Positions 1 through 6,313 of a stretch of DNA of 11,776 nt are shown one piece after another. The stretch is taken from assembly GCA_016195145.1 (NCBI GenBank), contig JACQAF010000169.1, forward strand, positions 1-11,776. Reading direction: 5' to 3'. Source of the stretch: Rhodospirillales bacterium. GTDB taxonomy: Bacteria > Pseudomonadota > Alphaproteobacteria > CACIAM-22H2. The notes below the pieces were generated by a model. The model had not been told where the DNA came from. It saw only the letters and a list, made by a program, of their open reading frames with translations, and did no database searches. Each line of letters starts with the position of its first letter. Positions within the stretch are counted from its first letter, which is position 1. A program made the position numbers and the translations under genes.

Positions 1-174
1 CTCGCCATCGACGACGAGGCCATGCCGGTGATCCTCGGGCTGATCGACCGGCTCTATGAAACCCGGCGGCGGCTGCGCGCGATCCTTCTCGCCGTCGCCG
101 ATCTGCCCGAGAAGTGGCGGGACACCGTCCTCCGACGCCTTAGCGAGGACATTTCCCCCGAAGACCGCGGTTAG
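1..174 (+). CDS. C-terminal end of an unrecognised protein (5' partial)
   Basis: Frame 1 is open from the window edge to a TAG at 172-174 and gives 57 residues. They are rich in Leu, Arg, Asp and Glu and look helical (for example LIDRLYETRRRLRAILLAV), with a charged tail ending EDRG. G/C is preferred at third codon positions, as in the neighbouring genes, so I take this as real coding sequence. I do not recognise the family. An internal ATG at 22 follows a GAGG, so a short separate gene starting there cannot be excluded, but a gene running in from the left is simpler. The next gene begins 263 nt downstream, so the two are probably not cotranscribed. Confidence 0.55.
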   Translation, partial: LAIDDEAMPVILGLIDRLYETRRRLRAILLAVADLPEKWRDTVLRRLSEDISPEDRG

Positions 175-328
175 GGCCCTATCTATCCATCGGCCATCGG
201 GCTGCGCCCTTCGCCGGCCCTGCGATCCATCCAGTTGCCCCACTCCGTTGAAGCCGGAGCCCAGCCCGAGCCCGGTGCATTGGCTATCTGCGCGTGTAAA
301 TTCCTCATAATAATTAGTTAAGGGACGA

Positions 329-365
329 CTGGCGATTTTACCAGGCATCGGTAGTTATACGTAAT
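329..365 (+). promoter_or_regulatory. Possible promoter with dyad upstream of the SDR gene
   Basis: The 263-nt gap between 175 and 437 changes from GC-rich to AT-rich at about 295-370. It holds a weak sigma70-like pair: TTTACC at 337-342 and CGTAAT at 360-365, spacer 17, each matching 4 of 6 consensus bases. A short dyad, CTGG-N8-CCAG at 329-344, overlaps the -35 and could be an operator. I see no gene in this gap. The call is weak because AT-rich sequence gives such matches easily. Confidence 0.2.
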
Positions 366-437
366 GGAATGTGAGACTGGGTTCGCGTAAGACTTTGCCC
401 TGCTCAAGACATCGGCGGGCTGGTATCCAAGAGTTCT

Positions 438-1667
438 TTGCCGGCGCGAATTCGCTCACATGAGTACCTCTTGGACCTGAAACTGCTTCCCAGCTCCGGT
501 CGATTGCTCCTCACGGGGGCGACCGGTTTTGTCGGCGGCGCCGTCGCCGCCGCGTTGCTTCCCACATCATTCTGGCCGAACGTACTGATGGCCGTGCGCG
601 CCCCGACCGCCGATGCCGGCCGCGGCCGTGTACGCGAAAGCCTCGCCCGCTTCGTCAAGGACCCGGCGCTGCTTGCCCGTATCGACACGAACCAGATATT
701 GCCCGCCGATATCGGACGGCCCGATACGTATCTCGCCGACCGGCGGCTCGACGCCGTCACCCATGTGATCGGCAGCGCCGCGGTCACCTCGTTCGGGACC
801 CACCCGGCGATGGAAGCGACGAACATTCGCGGGGCGATCGCGTTGGCGCAGCGCTTCGCGTCGTCGCCGCACTTGCGGCGTTTCGTCCATGTCGGCACCG
901 CGATGGTGTGCGGCGCCGATTCCCCGCAGACCGTCGCCGAGCACCGCTACGAAGAGGACGAGGTGCGCCACCTCGTCAACTACACGCGCACCAAGCTTGC
1001 CGGCGAGAACGGCGTCCGCGCCGCCATCGCCGACCAGCGTCTGGTCGTCGCCCGGCCGAGCATCTGCGTCGGCCACAGCCAGCTCGGCTGTGCGCCGTCG
1101 GGTAGCATTTTCTGGACCTTCCGCATCGCCACGGCGCTGCGTATGGTCCCGTTCTCGCTCGATATTCCGATCGACGTCATGCCGGTCGATTACGCCGCGT
1201 CGGCGCTGCTGCATCTTGCCTTCACGCCCGCCCCGAAGCATCGCCTCTACCATATCAGCGCCGGCCCGGCGGCGAGTTCCTCGTATCGCGATATCTTCCG
1301 GGCAATGGATGCGGCCGAGGGCCGGCATCCGGCCGCGATACGCGAAGTGACGCTCGCCGACATGTCGGCACGCCAAAATGAATTCCCCGCCCTGCTCGGG
1401 CCCGGCAATCCGCGACTTATCTTCAAGGCGATCCGCCTCTACAGCAACTTCGCCGAGCTCGGCAAGGTATTCGATAACCAACGCCTGCTTGACGAGGGTT
1501 TAAGCCTGCCCTCGAATTTCGCGAGCTATGCCGGGCTCTGCCTGACGACATCGGGCGAATCGGACATCTTCGAACAGCTGCTGTCCGATCTGTCGGTGCC
1601 GGCGGAGCGTGTGATGGCGCGGTCCGCCATTGGCGATATCGCCCTGCCCGCCGGGGCCGTCGCCTAA
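438..1667 (+). CDS. Extended SDR, thioester-reductase / NAD-epimerase type oxidoreductase
   Basis: A predicted cytosolic NAD(P)-dependent oxidoreductase of 409 aa. The Rossmann dinucleotide-binding motif TGATGFVGG is at residues 26-34, a family-typical HVGTAMV strand at about 151-157, and the catalytic YxxxK pair is Y182/K186 (YTRTK). Overall it resembles the 'male sterility' / thioester-reductase NAD-binding domain that reduces acyl thioesters or modifies sugars and lipids. The substrate cannot be told from sequence. The start is uncertain: no in-frame ATG precedes the Rossmann motif. I use TTG 438, with AAGAG at 429-433 as a weak ribosome site; TTG 471 is an alternative. An ATG at 460 is in another frame. 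The residues after about 300 do not match a domain I know. The gene has no obvious functional link to the fabI-aroC unit that follows and probably has its own promoter. Confidence 0.75.
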   Translation: MPARIRSHEYLLDLKLLPSSGRLLLTGATGFVGGAVAAALLPTSFWPNVLMAVRAPTADAGRGRVRESLARFVKDPALLARIDTNQILPADIGRPDTYLADRRLDAVTHVIGSAAVTSFGTHPAMEATNIRGAIALAQRFASSPHLRRFVHVGTAMVCGADSPQTVAEHRYEEDEVRHLVNYTRTKLAGENGVRAAIADQRLVVARPSICVGHSQLGCAPSGSIFWTFRIATALRMVPFSLDIPIDVMPVDYAASALLHLAFTPAPKHRLYHISAGPAASSSYRDIFRAMDAAEGRHPAAIREVTLADMSARQNEFPALLGPGNPRLIFKAIRLYSNFAELGKVFDNQRLLDEGLSLPSNFASYAGLCLTTSGESDIFEQLLSDLSVPAERVMARSAIGDIALPAGAVA

Positions 1668-1678
1668 CCATCGCCGAT

Positions 1679-1694
1679 CCCGCCGATAGGCGGG
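1679..1694 (+). terminator. Short hairpin after the SDR gene
   Basis: A perfect 6-bp stem, CCCGCC-GATA-GGCGGG, lies 11 nt after the SDR stop codon. A second small stem follows (CGGTTC 1700-1705 with GAACCG 1714-1719), and a T5 run appears only at 1735-1739. Together they may stop SDR transcription before the fabI promoter, but no stem is directly followed by a T tract, so this is not a canonical intrinsic terminator. Confidence 0.25.
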
Positions 1695-1747
1695 CGCGAC
1701 GGTTCGCCAGCCGGAACCGCCGGCCACGGCCCTGTTTTTCAACTCTT

Positions 1748-1775
1748 TTGACCCGCACCGGCTTTCGTGTAGGAT
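1748..1775 (+). promoter_or_regulatory. Sigma70-like promoter of fabI
   Basis: TTGACC at 1748-1753 (5 of 6 consensus) and TAGGAT at 1770-1775 (4 of 6) are separated by 16 nt, directly upstream of fabI. Transcription would start near 1782. This helps decide the fabI start, because the in-frame ATG at 1774 lies inside the -10 hexamer and would not be in the message, whereas ATG 1816 would be. Confidence 0.5.
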
Positions 1776-1815
1776 GCCGCGCACACCGATTCACGATCTG
1801 GAGCATAGACTTGCG

Positions 1816-2658
1816 ATGACCGACCCGCGTCCTCTGATGGCCGGCAAGCGCGGGCTGGTCATGGGCGTCGCCAACGACCGGTCGCTCGCCTGGGGCATAT
1901 CCAAGGCGGTCGCCGAGCACGGCGCCGAACTGGCGTTCACCTATCAGGGCGAAGCTCTCGAACGGCGCGTGCGGCCGCTCGCCGAATCGCTCGGCAGCAA
2001 ATTTCTCCTTCCCTGCGACGTGACCGACGAAGCGAGCGTCGCGTCGGTTTTCGCCGAGATCGAACGCGCCTGGGGACGGCTCGATTTCGTCGTCCACGCC
2101 ATCGCTTTCTCCGACAAGGACGAGCTGAAGGGCCCGTATCTCGACACCACGCGCGGCAATTTCCTGCGCACCCTCGATATCTCGTGTTACTCGTTCACCG
2201 ATATCTGCCGCCGCGCCGCCGCCCTGATGCCCGATGGCGGCAGCCTGCTGACCCTCACCTATTTCGGCGCCGAACGGGTCATCCCCCATTACAACGTCAT
2301 GGGCGTCGCCAAGGCCGCCCTTGAGGCGAGCGTGCGTTACCTCGCCGTCGATCTCGGCGGCCGCAAGATCCGGGTCAACGCCATCTCGGCCGGACCGGTC
2401 AAGACGCTGGCCGCCTCGGGCATCGGCGATTTGCGCTATATCCTGCGCTGGAACGAGCTGAACGCGCCGCTCAGGCGCAACACGACCATCGAAGACGTCG
2501 GCGGCGCCGGCATCTATTTGCTCAGCGATCTTAGCGCCGGCGTCACTGGCGAGGTTCATCACGTCGACAACGGTTATCACGTCGTCGGCATGCTGGCGGT
2601 CGATGCGGCGGCCGGCGTCGCCGAAATGCTGGCGTCGTTCAAGAACAACAAGGGCTGA
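1816..2658 (+). CDS. fabI: Enoyl-[acyl-carrier-protein] reductase (NADH), FabI
   Basis: The protein catalyses the last reduction of each fatty-acid elongation cycle, turning trans-2-enoyl-ACP into acyl-ACP with NADH, in the cytosol as a tetramer. It is 280 aa from ATG 1816. Family marks are the N-terminal cofactor segment GLVMGVANDRSLAWGI (residues 13-28), the strand FVVHAIAFSDKDELKG, the catalytic tyrosines Y149 (in LTYFGAE) and Y159, and K166 in YNVMGVAKAALEA. The C-terminal part (VNAISAGPVKTLAASGI, LLSDLSAGVTGE) is also typical, and I see no gap against remembered alphaproteobacterial FabI. A GGAG at 1800-1803 sits 12 nt before ATG 1816, which is rather far. An in-frame ATG at 1774 would add 14 residues, but it lies in the predicted -10 and the family normally begins near the chosen start. 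aroC follows after 16 nt and is probably cotranscribed. Confidence 0.95.
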   Translation: MTDPRPLMAGKRGLVMGVANDRSLAWGISKAVAEHGAELAFTYQGEALERRVRPLAESLGSKFLLPCDVTDEASVASVFAEIERAWGRLDFVVHAIAFSDKDELKGPYLDTTRGNFLRTLDISCYSFTDICRRAAALMPDGGSLLTLTYFGAERVIPHYNVMGVAKAALEASVRYLAVDLGGRKIRVNAISAGPVKTLAASGIGDLRYILRWNELNAPLRRNTTIEDVGGAGIYLLSDLSAGVTGEVHHVDNGYHVVGMLAVDAAAGVAEMLASFKNNKG

Positions 2659-2674
2659 GGCGGAGCTGGTCGCC

Positions 2675-3745
2675 ATGGCCGGCAATAGTTTCGGCACGCT
2701 GTTTCGGGTAGCGACCTGGGGCGAAAGTCACGGGCCGGCGATCGGTTGCGTTGTCGACGGCGTCCCGCCGCGCCTTCCTCTCGCCGAAGCCGACATCCAG
2801 ACTTGGCTCGACCGTCGCCGCCCCGGCCAGTCGCGTTTCACCACCCAGCGCCGCGAACCCGACCGGGTCGAGATTCTTTCCGGCGTGTTCGAGGGCCTGA
2901 CCACCGGAACGCCGATCTCGCTGCTGATCCACATCGAGGATCAGCGATCGAAGGACTACGGCGAGCTCAAGGACCGGTTCCGCCCGGGCCACGCCGACTA
3001 CACCTACTGGGCCAAATACGGCATTCGCGACTATCGCGGCGGCGGGCGGTCGTCGGCGCGCGAAACGGCGATGCGGGTCGCCGCCGGGGCGATCGCGCGC
3101 AAGATCCTCGGCGCGGGCGTCTCGATCCGCGGCGCGCTCGTCCAGATGGGCGTACACACGATCGATCGCGGCCGCTGGGATTGGGCGGCGGTCGACGACA
3201 ATCCGTTCTTCTGCCCCGACCGTCAGGCGGCGCAGATGTGGGAAGGCTATCTCGACGAGGTGCGCAAGGCCGGCTCGTCGATCGGCGCGGTGATCGAGGT
3301 GGTGGCGAGCGGCGTGCCGGCCGGCCTTGGCGCGCCGGTTTACAGCAAGCTCGACGCCGATATCGCCGGCGCGCTGATGGGCATCAACGCCGCCAAGGGC
3401 GTCGAGATCGGCGCCGGCTTCGCCGCCGCCGCCTTGCGCGGCGAGGATAACGCCGACGAGATGCGGATGAAGGACGGAAAGGTCGCCTTCCTGTCCAACA
3501 ATGCCGGCGGGATTCTCGGCGGCATATCGTCCGGGCAGGACATCGTCGCGCGCTTTTCCGTCAAGCCGACCAGCTCCATTCTCACCCATCGCCGCACGGT
3601 CGACATCCGCGGCAACGAGGTCGAGGTGTCGTCCAAGGGCCGCCACGATCCGTGCGTCGGCATCCGCGCCGTGCCGGTGGGCGAGGCAATGATCGCCTGC
3701 GTGCTCGCCGACCATCTGCTGCGTCATCGCGCCCAATGCGGCTGA
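2675..3745 (+). CDS. aroC: Chorismate synthase
   Basis: The protein catalyses the seventh and last step of the shikimate pathway, 1,4-elimination of phosphate from EPSP to give chorismate, using reduced FMN. It has 356 aa, a normal length. Signatures are all present: GESHGPAIG (residues 16-24, invariant H19), FRPGHADYTY with the second invariant His at 106, YRGGGRSSARETAMRVAAG (120-138), RKAGSSIGAVIEVVASGVPAG, and the C-terminal SSKGRHDPCVGIRAVPVGEAM. The start ATG 2675 has a good ribosome site (GGAG 2662-2665, 9 nt away). The reading frame extends further upstream into fabI, but that stretch has no homology. The gene lies 16 nt after fabI; this pairing is familiar in alphaproteobacteria. The sequence looks complete and functional. 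Confidence 0.96.
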   Translation: MAGNSFGTLFRVATWGESHGPAIGCVVDGVPPRLPLAEADIQTWLDRRRPGQSRFTTQRREPDRVEILSGVFEGLTTGTPISLLIHIEDQRSKDYGELKDRFRPGHADYTYWAKYGIRDYRGGGRSSARETAMRVAAGAIARKILGAGVSIRGALVQMGVHTIDRGRWDWAAVDDNPFFCPDRQAAQMWEGYLDEVRKAGSSIGAVIEVVASGVPAGLGAPVYSKLDADIAGALMGINAAKGVEIGAGFAAAALRGEDNADEMRMKDGKVAFLSNNAGGILGGISSGQDIVARFSVKPTSSILTHRRTVDIRGNEVEVSSKGRHDPCVGIRAVPVGEAMIACVLADHLLRHRAQCG

Positions 3746-3761
3746 GCCCGCAGGTCGCATC

Positions 3762-4316
3762 ATGATCCCCATGCACAGAAGAACGGAAGAGTCCTTCGTC
3801 GCCCGGCGCGCCGCATGGCTGCGAACGGCCAACATTACGATGGCGGCGGGGCTCGTTCTTATCGCCCTGCTCAATCTTTATCAGCTGGTCGAGGACGACG
3901 GGCCGTTAATGACCGGATTCCTGTTCGCCGTCCTCGCCGCTCTCTATGCCTGGCAGGCTACCGTCCAGTTTTTCGACCAGCAGCCGCAAATGATCGTTGC
4001 CGCCGACGGGCTGATTCTGCCCACCGCCACGCCCGAGCCGATCGTCTGGAGCGACATCCACGAAGTGCGGATTTCGAGCGGGCTGTTCGGCATGGGTACG
4101 AGCCGGATCGACTTTACCGTCGCGCCGGAAACCCGCGCCCGCATCAAGCTCGGTCAGCGTTTTATGGGTGATTTCGTTATCCGTCGACCCGGCGTTCCCA
4201 ATGGCTTCTCACTCGCCACGCCCGGCCTCGACCGCAATGTGGCGGAAATCTACAAGTCGTTGCGGGAATTCTGGCCGCCGCCCGAGACGAACGCCCCCCG
4301 CAACGACGAAGACTGA
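3762..4316 (+). CDS. Small inner-membrane protein with two TM helices and a PH-like C-terminal domain
   Basis: This is a 184-aa protein of unknown function. It has a basic N-terminus (RR, ARR), two hydrophobic helices at about residues 23-42 and 49-70 joined by an acidic turn (VEDDG), and then a soluble beta-rich domain from about 76 to 160. The order '2 TM, ADGLILP, IVWSDIHEVRISSG' resembles bacterial PH-like membrane proteins of the STM3941/YdbT kind. With both termini predicted cytoplasmic, the PH-like domain would face the cytosol. The tail is charged and Pro/Asn-rich. AGG at 3752-3754 is 7 nt before ATG 3762; ATG 3771 is an alternative. It starts 16 nt after aroC and is probably the last gene of the fabI-aroC unit, with no clear metabolic link. 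Confidence 0.7.
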   Translation: MIPMHRRTEESFVARRAAWLRTANITMAAGLVLIALLNLYQLVEDDGPLMTGFLFAVLAALYAWQATVQFFDQQPQMIVAADGLILPTATPEPIVWSDIHEVRISSGLFGMGTSRIDFTVAPETRARIKLGQRFMGDFVIRRPGVPNGFSLATPGLDRNVAEIYKSLREFWPPPETNAPRNDED

Positions 4317-4320
4317 GAAC

Positions 4321-4370
4321 CCGCCGCCAGCGGCGCACGATATCGCATCGTCGCCCGACGCCGGCGGCGG
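4321..4370. terminator. Nested hairpin between convergent genes
   Basis: An outer 8-bp stem, CCGCCGCC (4321-4328) with GGCGGCGG (4363-4370), encloses an inner hairpin: GGCG-C-ACGAT (4332-4341, one bulged C) pairs with ATCGTCGCC (4347-4355) around a 5-nt loop. It fills the 63-nt gap between the convergent membrane-protein gene and peroxiredoxin gene, so it may end transcription from both sides. On the + side it is followed by ATATTT rather than a clean T run. Confidence 0.4.
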
Positions 4371-4379
4371 ATATTTCGT

Positions 4380-4925
4380 CTAGCGACTCGTCGCCGGCTG
4401 CTTGACCACGCGCAGATACGGTTTCAGCGTTTTCCAACCGCCGGGGAACCGCTTCTTCGCCTCCTCGTCGCTGAGCGAGGGCACGATGATCACGTCGTCG
4501 CCCCATTTCCAGTTGACCGGCGTCGCGACCTTGTGCTGGTCGGTGAGCTGCAGGGAATCGATCACGCGCAGGACTTCAGCAAAATTACGCCCGGTGCTCG
4601 GCGGATAGGTGATCGTCAGCTTCACCTTCTTGTCCGGGCTGATGATATAGACCGAGCGCACGGTGAGCGCCGGATCCGACTTCGGATGGATCATGCCGTA
4701 GAGCATCGACACTTTCTTGTCCGCGTCGGCGATCACCGGAAAGTTCAGTTTTTGTTTCTGAGTCTCCTCGATGTCCTTTTCCCATTTCTTGTGCGAATCC
4801 GACGGATCGACCGACAGGCCGATGATCTTCACGTCGCGCTTGTCGAACTCGGGCTTGAGGCGGGCCGCCTCGGCCAGTTCCGTCGTGCACACCGGCGTGA
4901 AATCCTTGGGGTGCGAAAACAGCAC
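4380..4925 (-). CDS. 1-Cys peroxiredoxin (Prx6 type), 5'-truncated, possible pseudogene
   Basis: Prx6-type peroxiredoxins reduce hydrogen peroxide and alkyl hydroperoxides with one peroxidatic cysteine. The motif SHPKDFTPVCTTEL places that cysteine at residue 13 of this frame. The rest of the family follows: IIGLSVDPSDSH, DADKKVSMLYGMIHP, TVRSVYIISPDKKV, and the C-terminal TPVNWKWGDDVIIVPSLSDEEA. The frame gives 181 aa against about 210-220 usually. The first start available is GTG 4925, yet the family-typical residues Ser-Trp-Gly are encoded just upstream (4926-4934). The frame then runs through unrelated RREGGS to a TAG at 4953-4955. So the gene has lost about 30 N-terminal residues by a break near 4935-4940, rather than having a naturally short start. 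G-rich sequence at 4938-4947 might act as a ribosome site, so a shortened protein cannot be ruled out. It is probably not functional, because the first strands of the thioredoxin fold are missing. Confidence 0.85.
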   Translation of the reverse strand: MLFSHPKDFTPVCTTELAEAARLKPEFDKRDVKIIGLSVDPSDSHKKWEKDIEETQKQKLNFPVIADADKKVSMLYGMIHPKSDPALTVRSVYIISPDKKVKLTITYPPSTGRNFAEVLRVIDSLQLTDQHKVATPVNWKWGDDVIIVPSLSDEEAKKRFPGGWKTLKPYLRVVKQPATSR

Positions 4926-4976
4926 GCCCCAGCTACTACCCCCCTCTCGCCGCTAGCCGAGGCAAGAAGAACAAAA

Positions 4977-5108
4977 TTACCACCCTATCGACGCGCGCAA
5001 CGTGTAGCGGGCGGACGGCGCCCCGATTTGGTTGCGTTCCGCATCATAGGCGGCCAATTCCGTGGTTCGCCAAATCACATAGCTGATCTGCGGGAGTCCG
5101 ATGATCGA
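4977..5108 (-). pseudogene. Coding-like remnant, perhaps an outer-membrane protein C-terminus
   Basis: The 331-nt stretch 4926-5256 has no intact gene. Its GC-normal part reads on the - strand as 43 residues ending YTLRASIGW before TAA 4977-4979. About three quarters of its third codon positions are G or C, as in real genes of this window. The alternating pattern and the terminal aromatic residue recall the last strand of an outer-membrane beta-barrel, for example a TonB-dependent receptor, but this is a guess from 43 residues. The frame continues into the AT-rich island and stops there. No start codon with a ribosome site is visible. It lies between the broken end of the peroxiredoxin gene and the island, so it is best read as debris of a rearrangement. 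Confidence 0.3.
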
Positions 5109-5109
5109 C

Positions 5110-5219
5110 TTAAATATACATATATCTATTTGAAATACAATGTATATTTTTATAATTTATTACACACATTATATTTTAGTAATTTTATTGATTACACAAT
5201 AGATATATGTATTAATTAA
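5110..5219. repeat. AT-rich island with terminal inverted repeats, MITE-like
   Basis: By my count only 14 of the 109 bases at 5111-5219 are G or C, in a window otherwise strongly GC-rich. Near its ends are perfect 15-bp inverted repeats: ATACATATATCTATT at 5116-5130 and AATAGATATATGTAT at 5198-5212. TTAA occurs outside them at 5110-5113 and at 5212-5215/5216-5219, which could be a target-site duplication (TTAA, or TA). No protein of note is encoded. It may be a non-autonomous miniature element, or a foreign or structural spacer feeding the rhodanese promoter. One copy alone cannot prove mobility. Confidence 0.45.
5188..5216 (+). promoter_or_regulatory. Possible rhodanese promoter inside the AT-rich island
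   Basis: TTGATT at 5188-5193, then 17 nt, then ATTAAT at 5211-5216 (4 of 6 consensus bases each) is a possible sigma70 pair about 40 nt before the rhodanese start. The -10 overlaps the right inverted repeat. In sequence this AT-rich other pairs are possible, so only the general location is supported. Confidence 0.25.
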
Positions 5220-5256
5220 CTACCGGCCACGTCATGGCCCGTATGTGGAGATCGAT

Positions 5257-5610
5257 ATGCAGGACCGTCAGCAACAGCCTTCCTTAATCGAGATCGACCC
5301 CGCGACGCTCAACGAGTGGCTTAGCAAAAACCATGTCGCGCTGATCGATGTGCGCGAGCGCGACGAGTTCGAGGATGAACACATCCCCGGCGCAACGCTG
5401 GTTCCGCTATCGTCGTTCGATCCGTGCCTCGTCGCCGCACTGAGCGCCGGACGACGGCTGGTTCTGCACTGTCTGTCGGGCGGCCGCGCGACGAAGGCGG
5501 CGACGGCGTTTATCGCCGCCGGCCTGCCGGTGCCGGCAATGCTGAGGGACGGCCTGCTCGGCTGGACCGGCGCGGGCTACGGAACCCAGTCCATCGCCCG
5601 CGCCGCCTGA
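5257..5610 (+). CDS. Single-domain rhodanese-like sulfurtransferase
   Basis: This is a 117-aa rhodanese domain, likely cytosolic, that carries a persulfide on a cysteine for sulfur transfer. The family order is complete: an N-terminal ATLNEWL helix, ALIDVRERDEFEDEHIPGATLVPLS (about residues 28-52), and the active loop CLSGGR with C72 (CxxxxR), followed by the helix ATKAATAFIAAG and a final GLLGWTGAGY. The start ATG 5257 is preceded by GGAG at 5247-5250 with a 6-nt gap, which is nearly ideal. The in-frame GTG at 5245 would overlap that site and is less likely. The gene stands alone on this strand, just after the AT-rich island, and converges on the glutathione transferase gene with 16 nt between the stops. 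The physiological sulfur acceptor is unknown. Confidence 0.88.
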   Translation: MQDRQQQPSLIEIDPATLNEWLSKNHVALIDVRERDEFEDEHIPGATLVPLSSFDPCLVAALSAGRRLVLHCLSGGRATKAATAFIAAGLPVPAMLRDGLLGWTGAGYGTQSIARAA

Positions 5611-5626
5611 CGGCTCGCCCCGCCCG

Positions 5627-6238
5627 TTACGAGGCCTGCATGCCCCGCGCCACGCCCGGCCGCGCGGCGAGAGCCTTCGTCCAGCGCTTCAGGTTGTCCA
5701 GTCCCCCGACCTTGTCGATCAGCGCCTGGCGCCCCGCGGCCAGCGGATAAAGCGCGAAATCCGCCACCGACAGCTCGCCGGCAAGGTATTCAACCTCGCC
5801 CAGCCGCTTGTCGACGAAACGCAGGAAATCAGTCAGGCGGGTTTCGAACTTGGCGATCGCCGAAGCCGGTTTGTCGGGCAGCGACGAGGTGTAGAAGATC
5901 GCGCTGCTCGTCGGCTGCTGGTCCGACATCACGTGCATGAACCATTGCAGGACCGGCGCCCGCCTGGCCAGATCGGCCGGCAGAAACTTGCCGGTCTTTT
6001 CGGCAAGGTAAAGCGCGATCGCCCCGGATTGCGCCAGGGTCAGCGGCTTGCCGCCCGGCCCGTCCTTGTCGACGATCACCGGAATGACGCCCATCGGATT
6101 GAGCGTGAGGAACGCCGGCGTCTTCGATTCGCCGCTCACCAGGTCGACCCGGTGGACGACATAGGGCAGGCCGCATTCTTCGAGCATCACCGACGCGCGC
6201 CGGCCGTTGCCGGTGCCGGCGGTATAGAGATCGATCAT
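5627..6238 (-). CDS. Glutathione S-transferase, YfcG/Nu-class-like
   Basis: A 203-aa cytosolic GST. The N-terminal thioredoxin-like domain (about 1-82) begins MIDLYTAGTGNGRR. T9 and N11 match the glutathione/disulfide-binding Thr and Asn of E. coli YfcG, which acts mainly as a disulfide-bond reductase. The cis-proline is P53 (GVIPVIVD), and QSGAIALYLAEK (70-81) is the gamma-glutamyl-binding segment, with Gln in place of the usual Glu. The helical C-terminal domain keeps the typical SVADFALYPLA segment and ends in ARPGVARGM. ATG 6238 has a good ribosome site, GAGGA at 6243-6247. It lies 75 nt after tlyA and could be read from the same transcript. Its exact substrate cannot be inferred. Confidence 0.9.
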   Translation of the reverse strand: MIDLYTAGTGNGRRASVMLEECGLPYVVHRVDLVSGESKTPAFLTLNPMGVIPVIVDKDGPGGKPLTLAQSGAIALYLAEKTGKFLPADLARRAPVLQWFMHVMSDQQPTSSAIFYTSSLPDKPASAIAKFETRLTDFLRFVDKRLGEVEYLAGELSVADFALYPLAAGRQALIDKVGGLDNLKRWTKALAARPGVARGMQAS

Positions 6239-6313
6239 CTTATCCTCGCAAAGTTTGAAGGAATAACGGGATGCGCGATTCTTATCCCAAACCGGCCGCC
6301 GTGGCGATGGCGA

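Noticed and set aside
175..310. Small + strand gene between the first partial gene and the SDR gene
   Set aside because: The open frame overlaps the partial gene out of phase, is Pro/Ser/Arg-rich and has no ribosome site or recognisable motif.
1774..1815. Upstream in-frame ATG of fabI as the true start
   Set aside because: It lies inside the predicted -10 hexamer, has no spaced ribosome site, and the added 14 residues are not typical of the family.
1423..2697. Long - strand open frame opposite fabI and the SDR gene end
   Set aside because: Overlaps fabI entirely; composition and lack of a recognisable domain mark it as a shadow.
2639..3874. Long - strand open frame opposite aroC
   Set aside because: Antisense shadow of a well-supported chorismate synthase; the translation has biased composition without motifs.
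5159..5198. Repeated ATTACACA in the AT-rich island as a CRISPR-like or iteron array
   Set aside because: Only two 8-nt copies (5159-5166 and 5191-5198) in low-complexity sequence; no array, no replication gene nearby.
4533..5219. + strand open frame across the peroxiredoxin 5' end and the AT-rich island
   Set aside because: It is antisense to peroxiredoxin in its first half, and its tail is a low-complexity Tyr/Ile/Asn translation of the AT-rich island.
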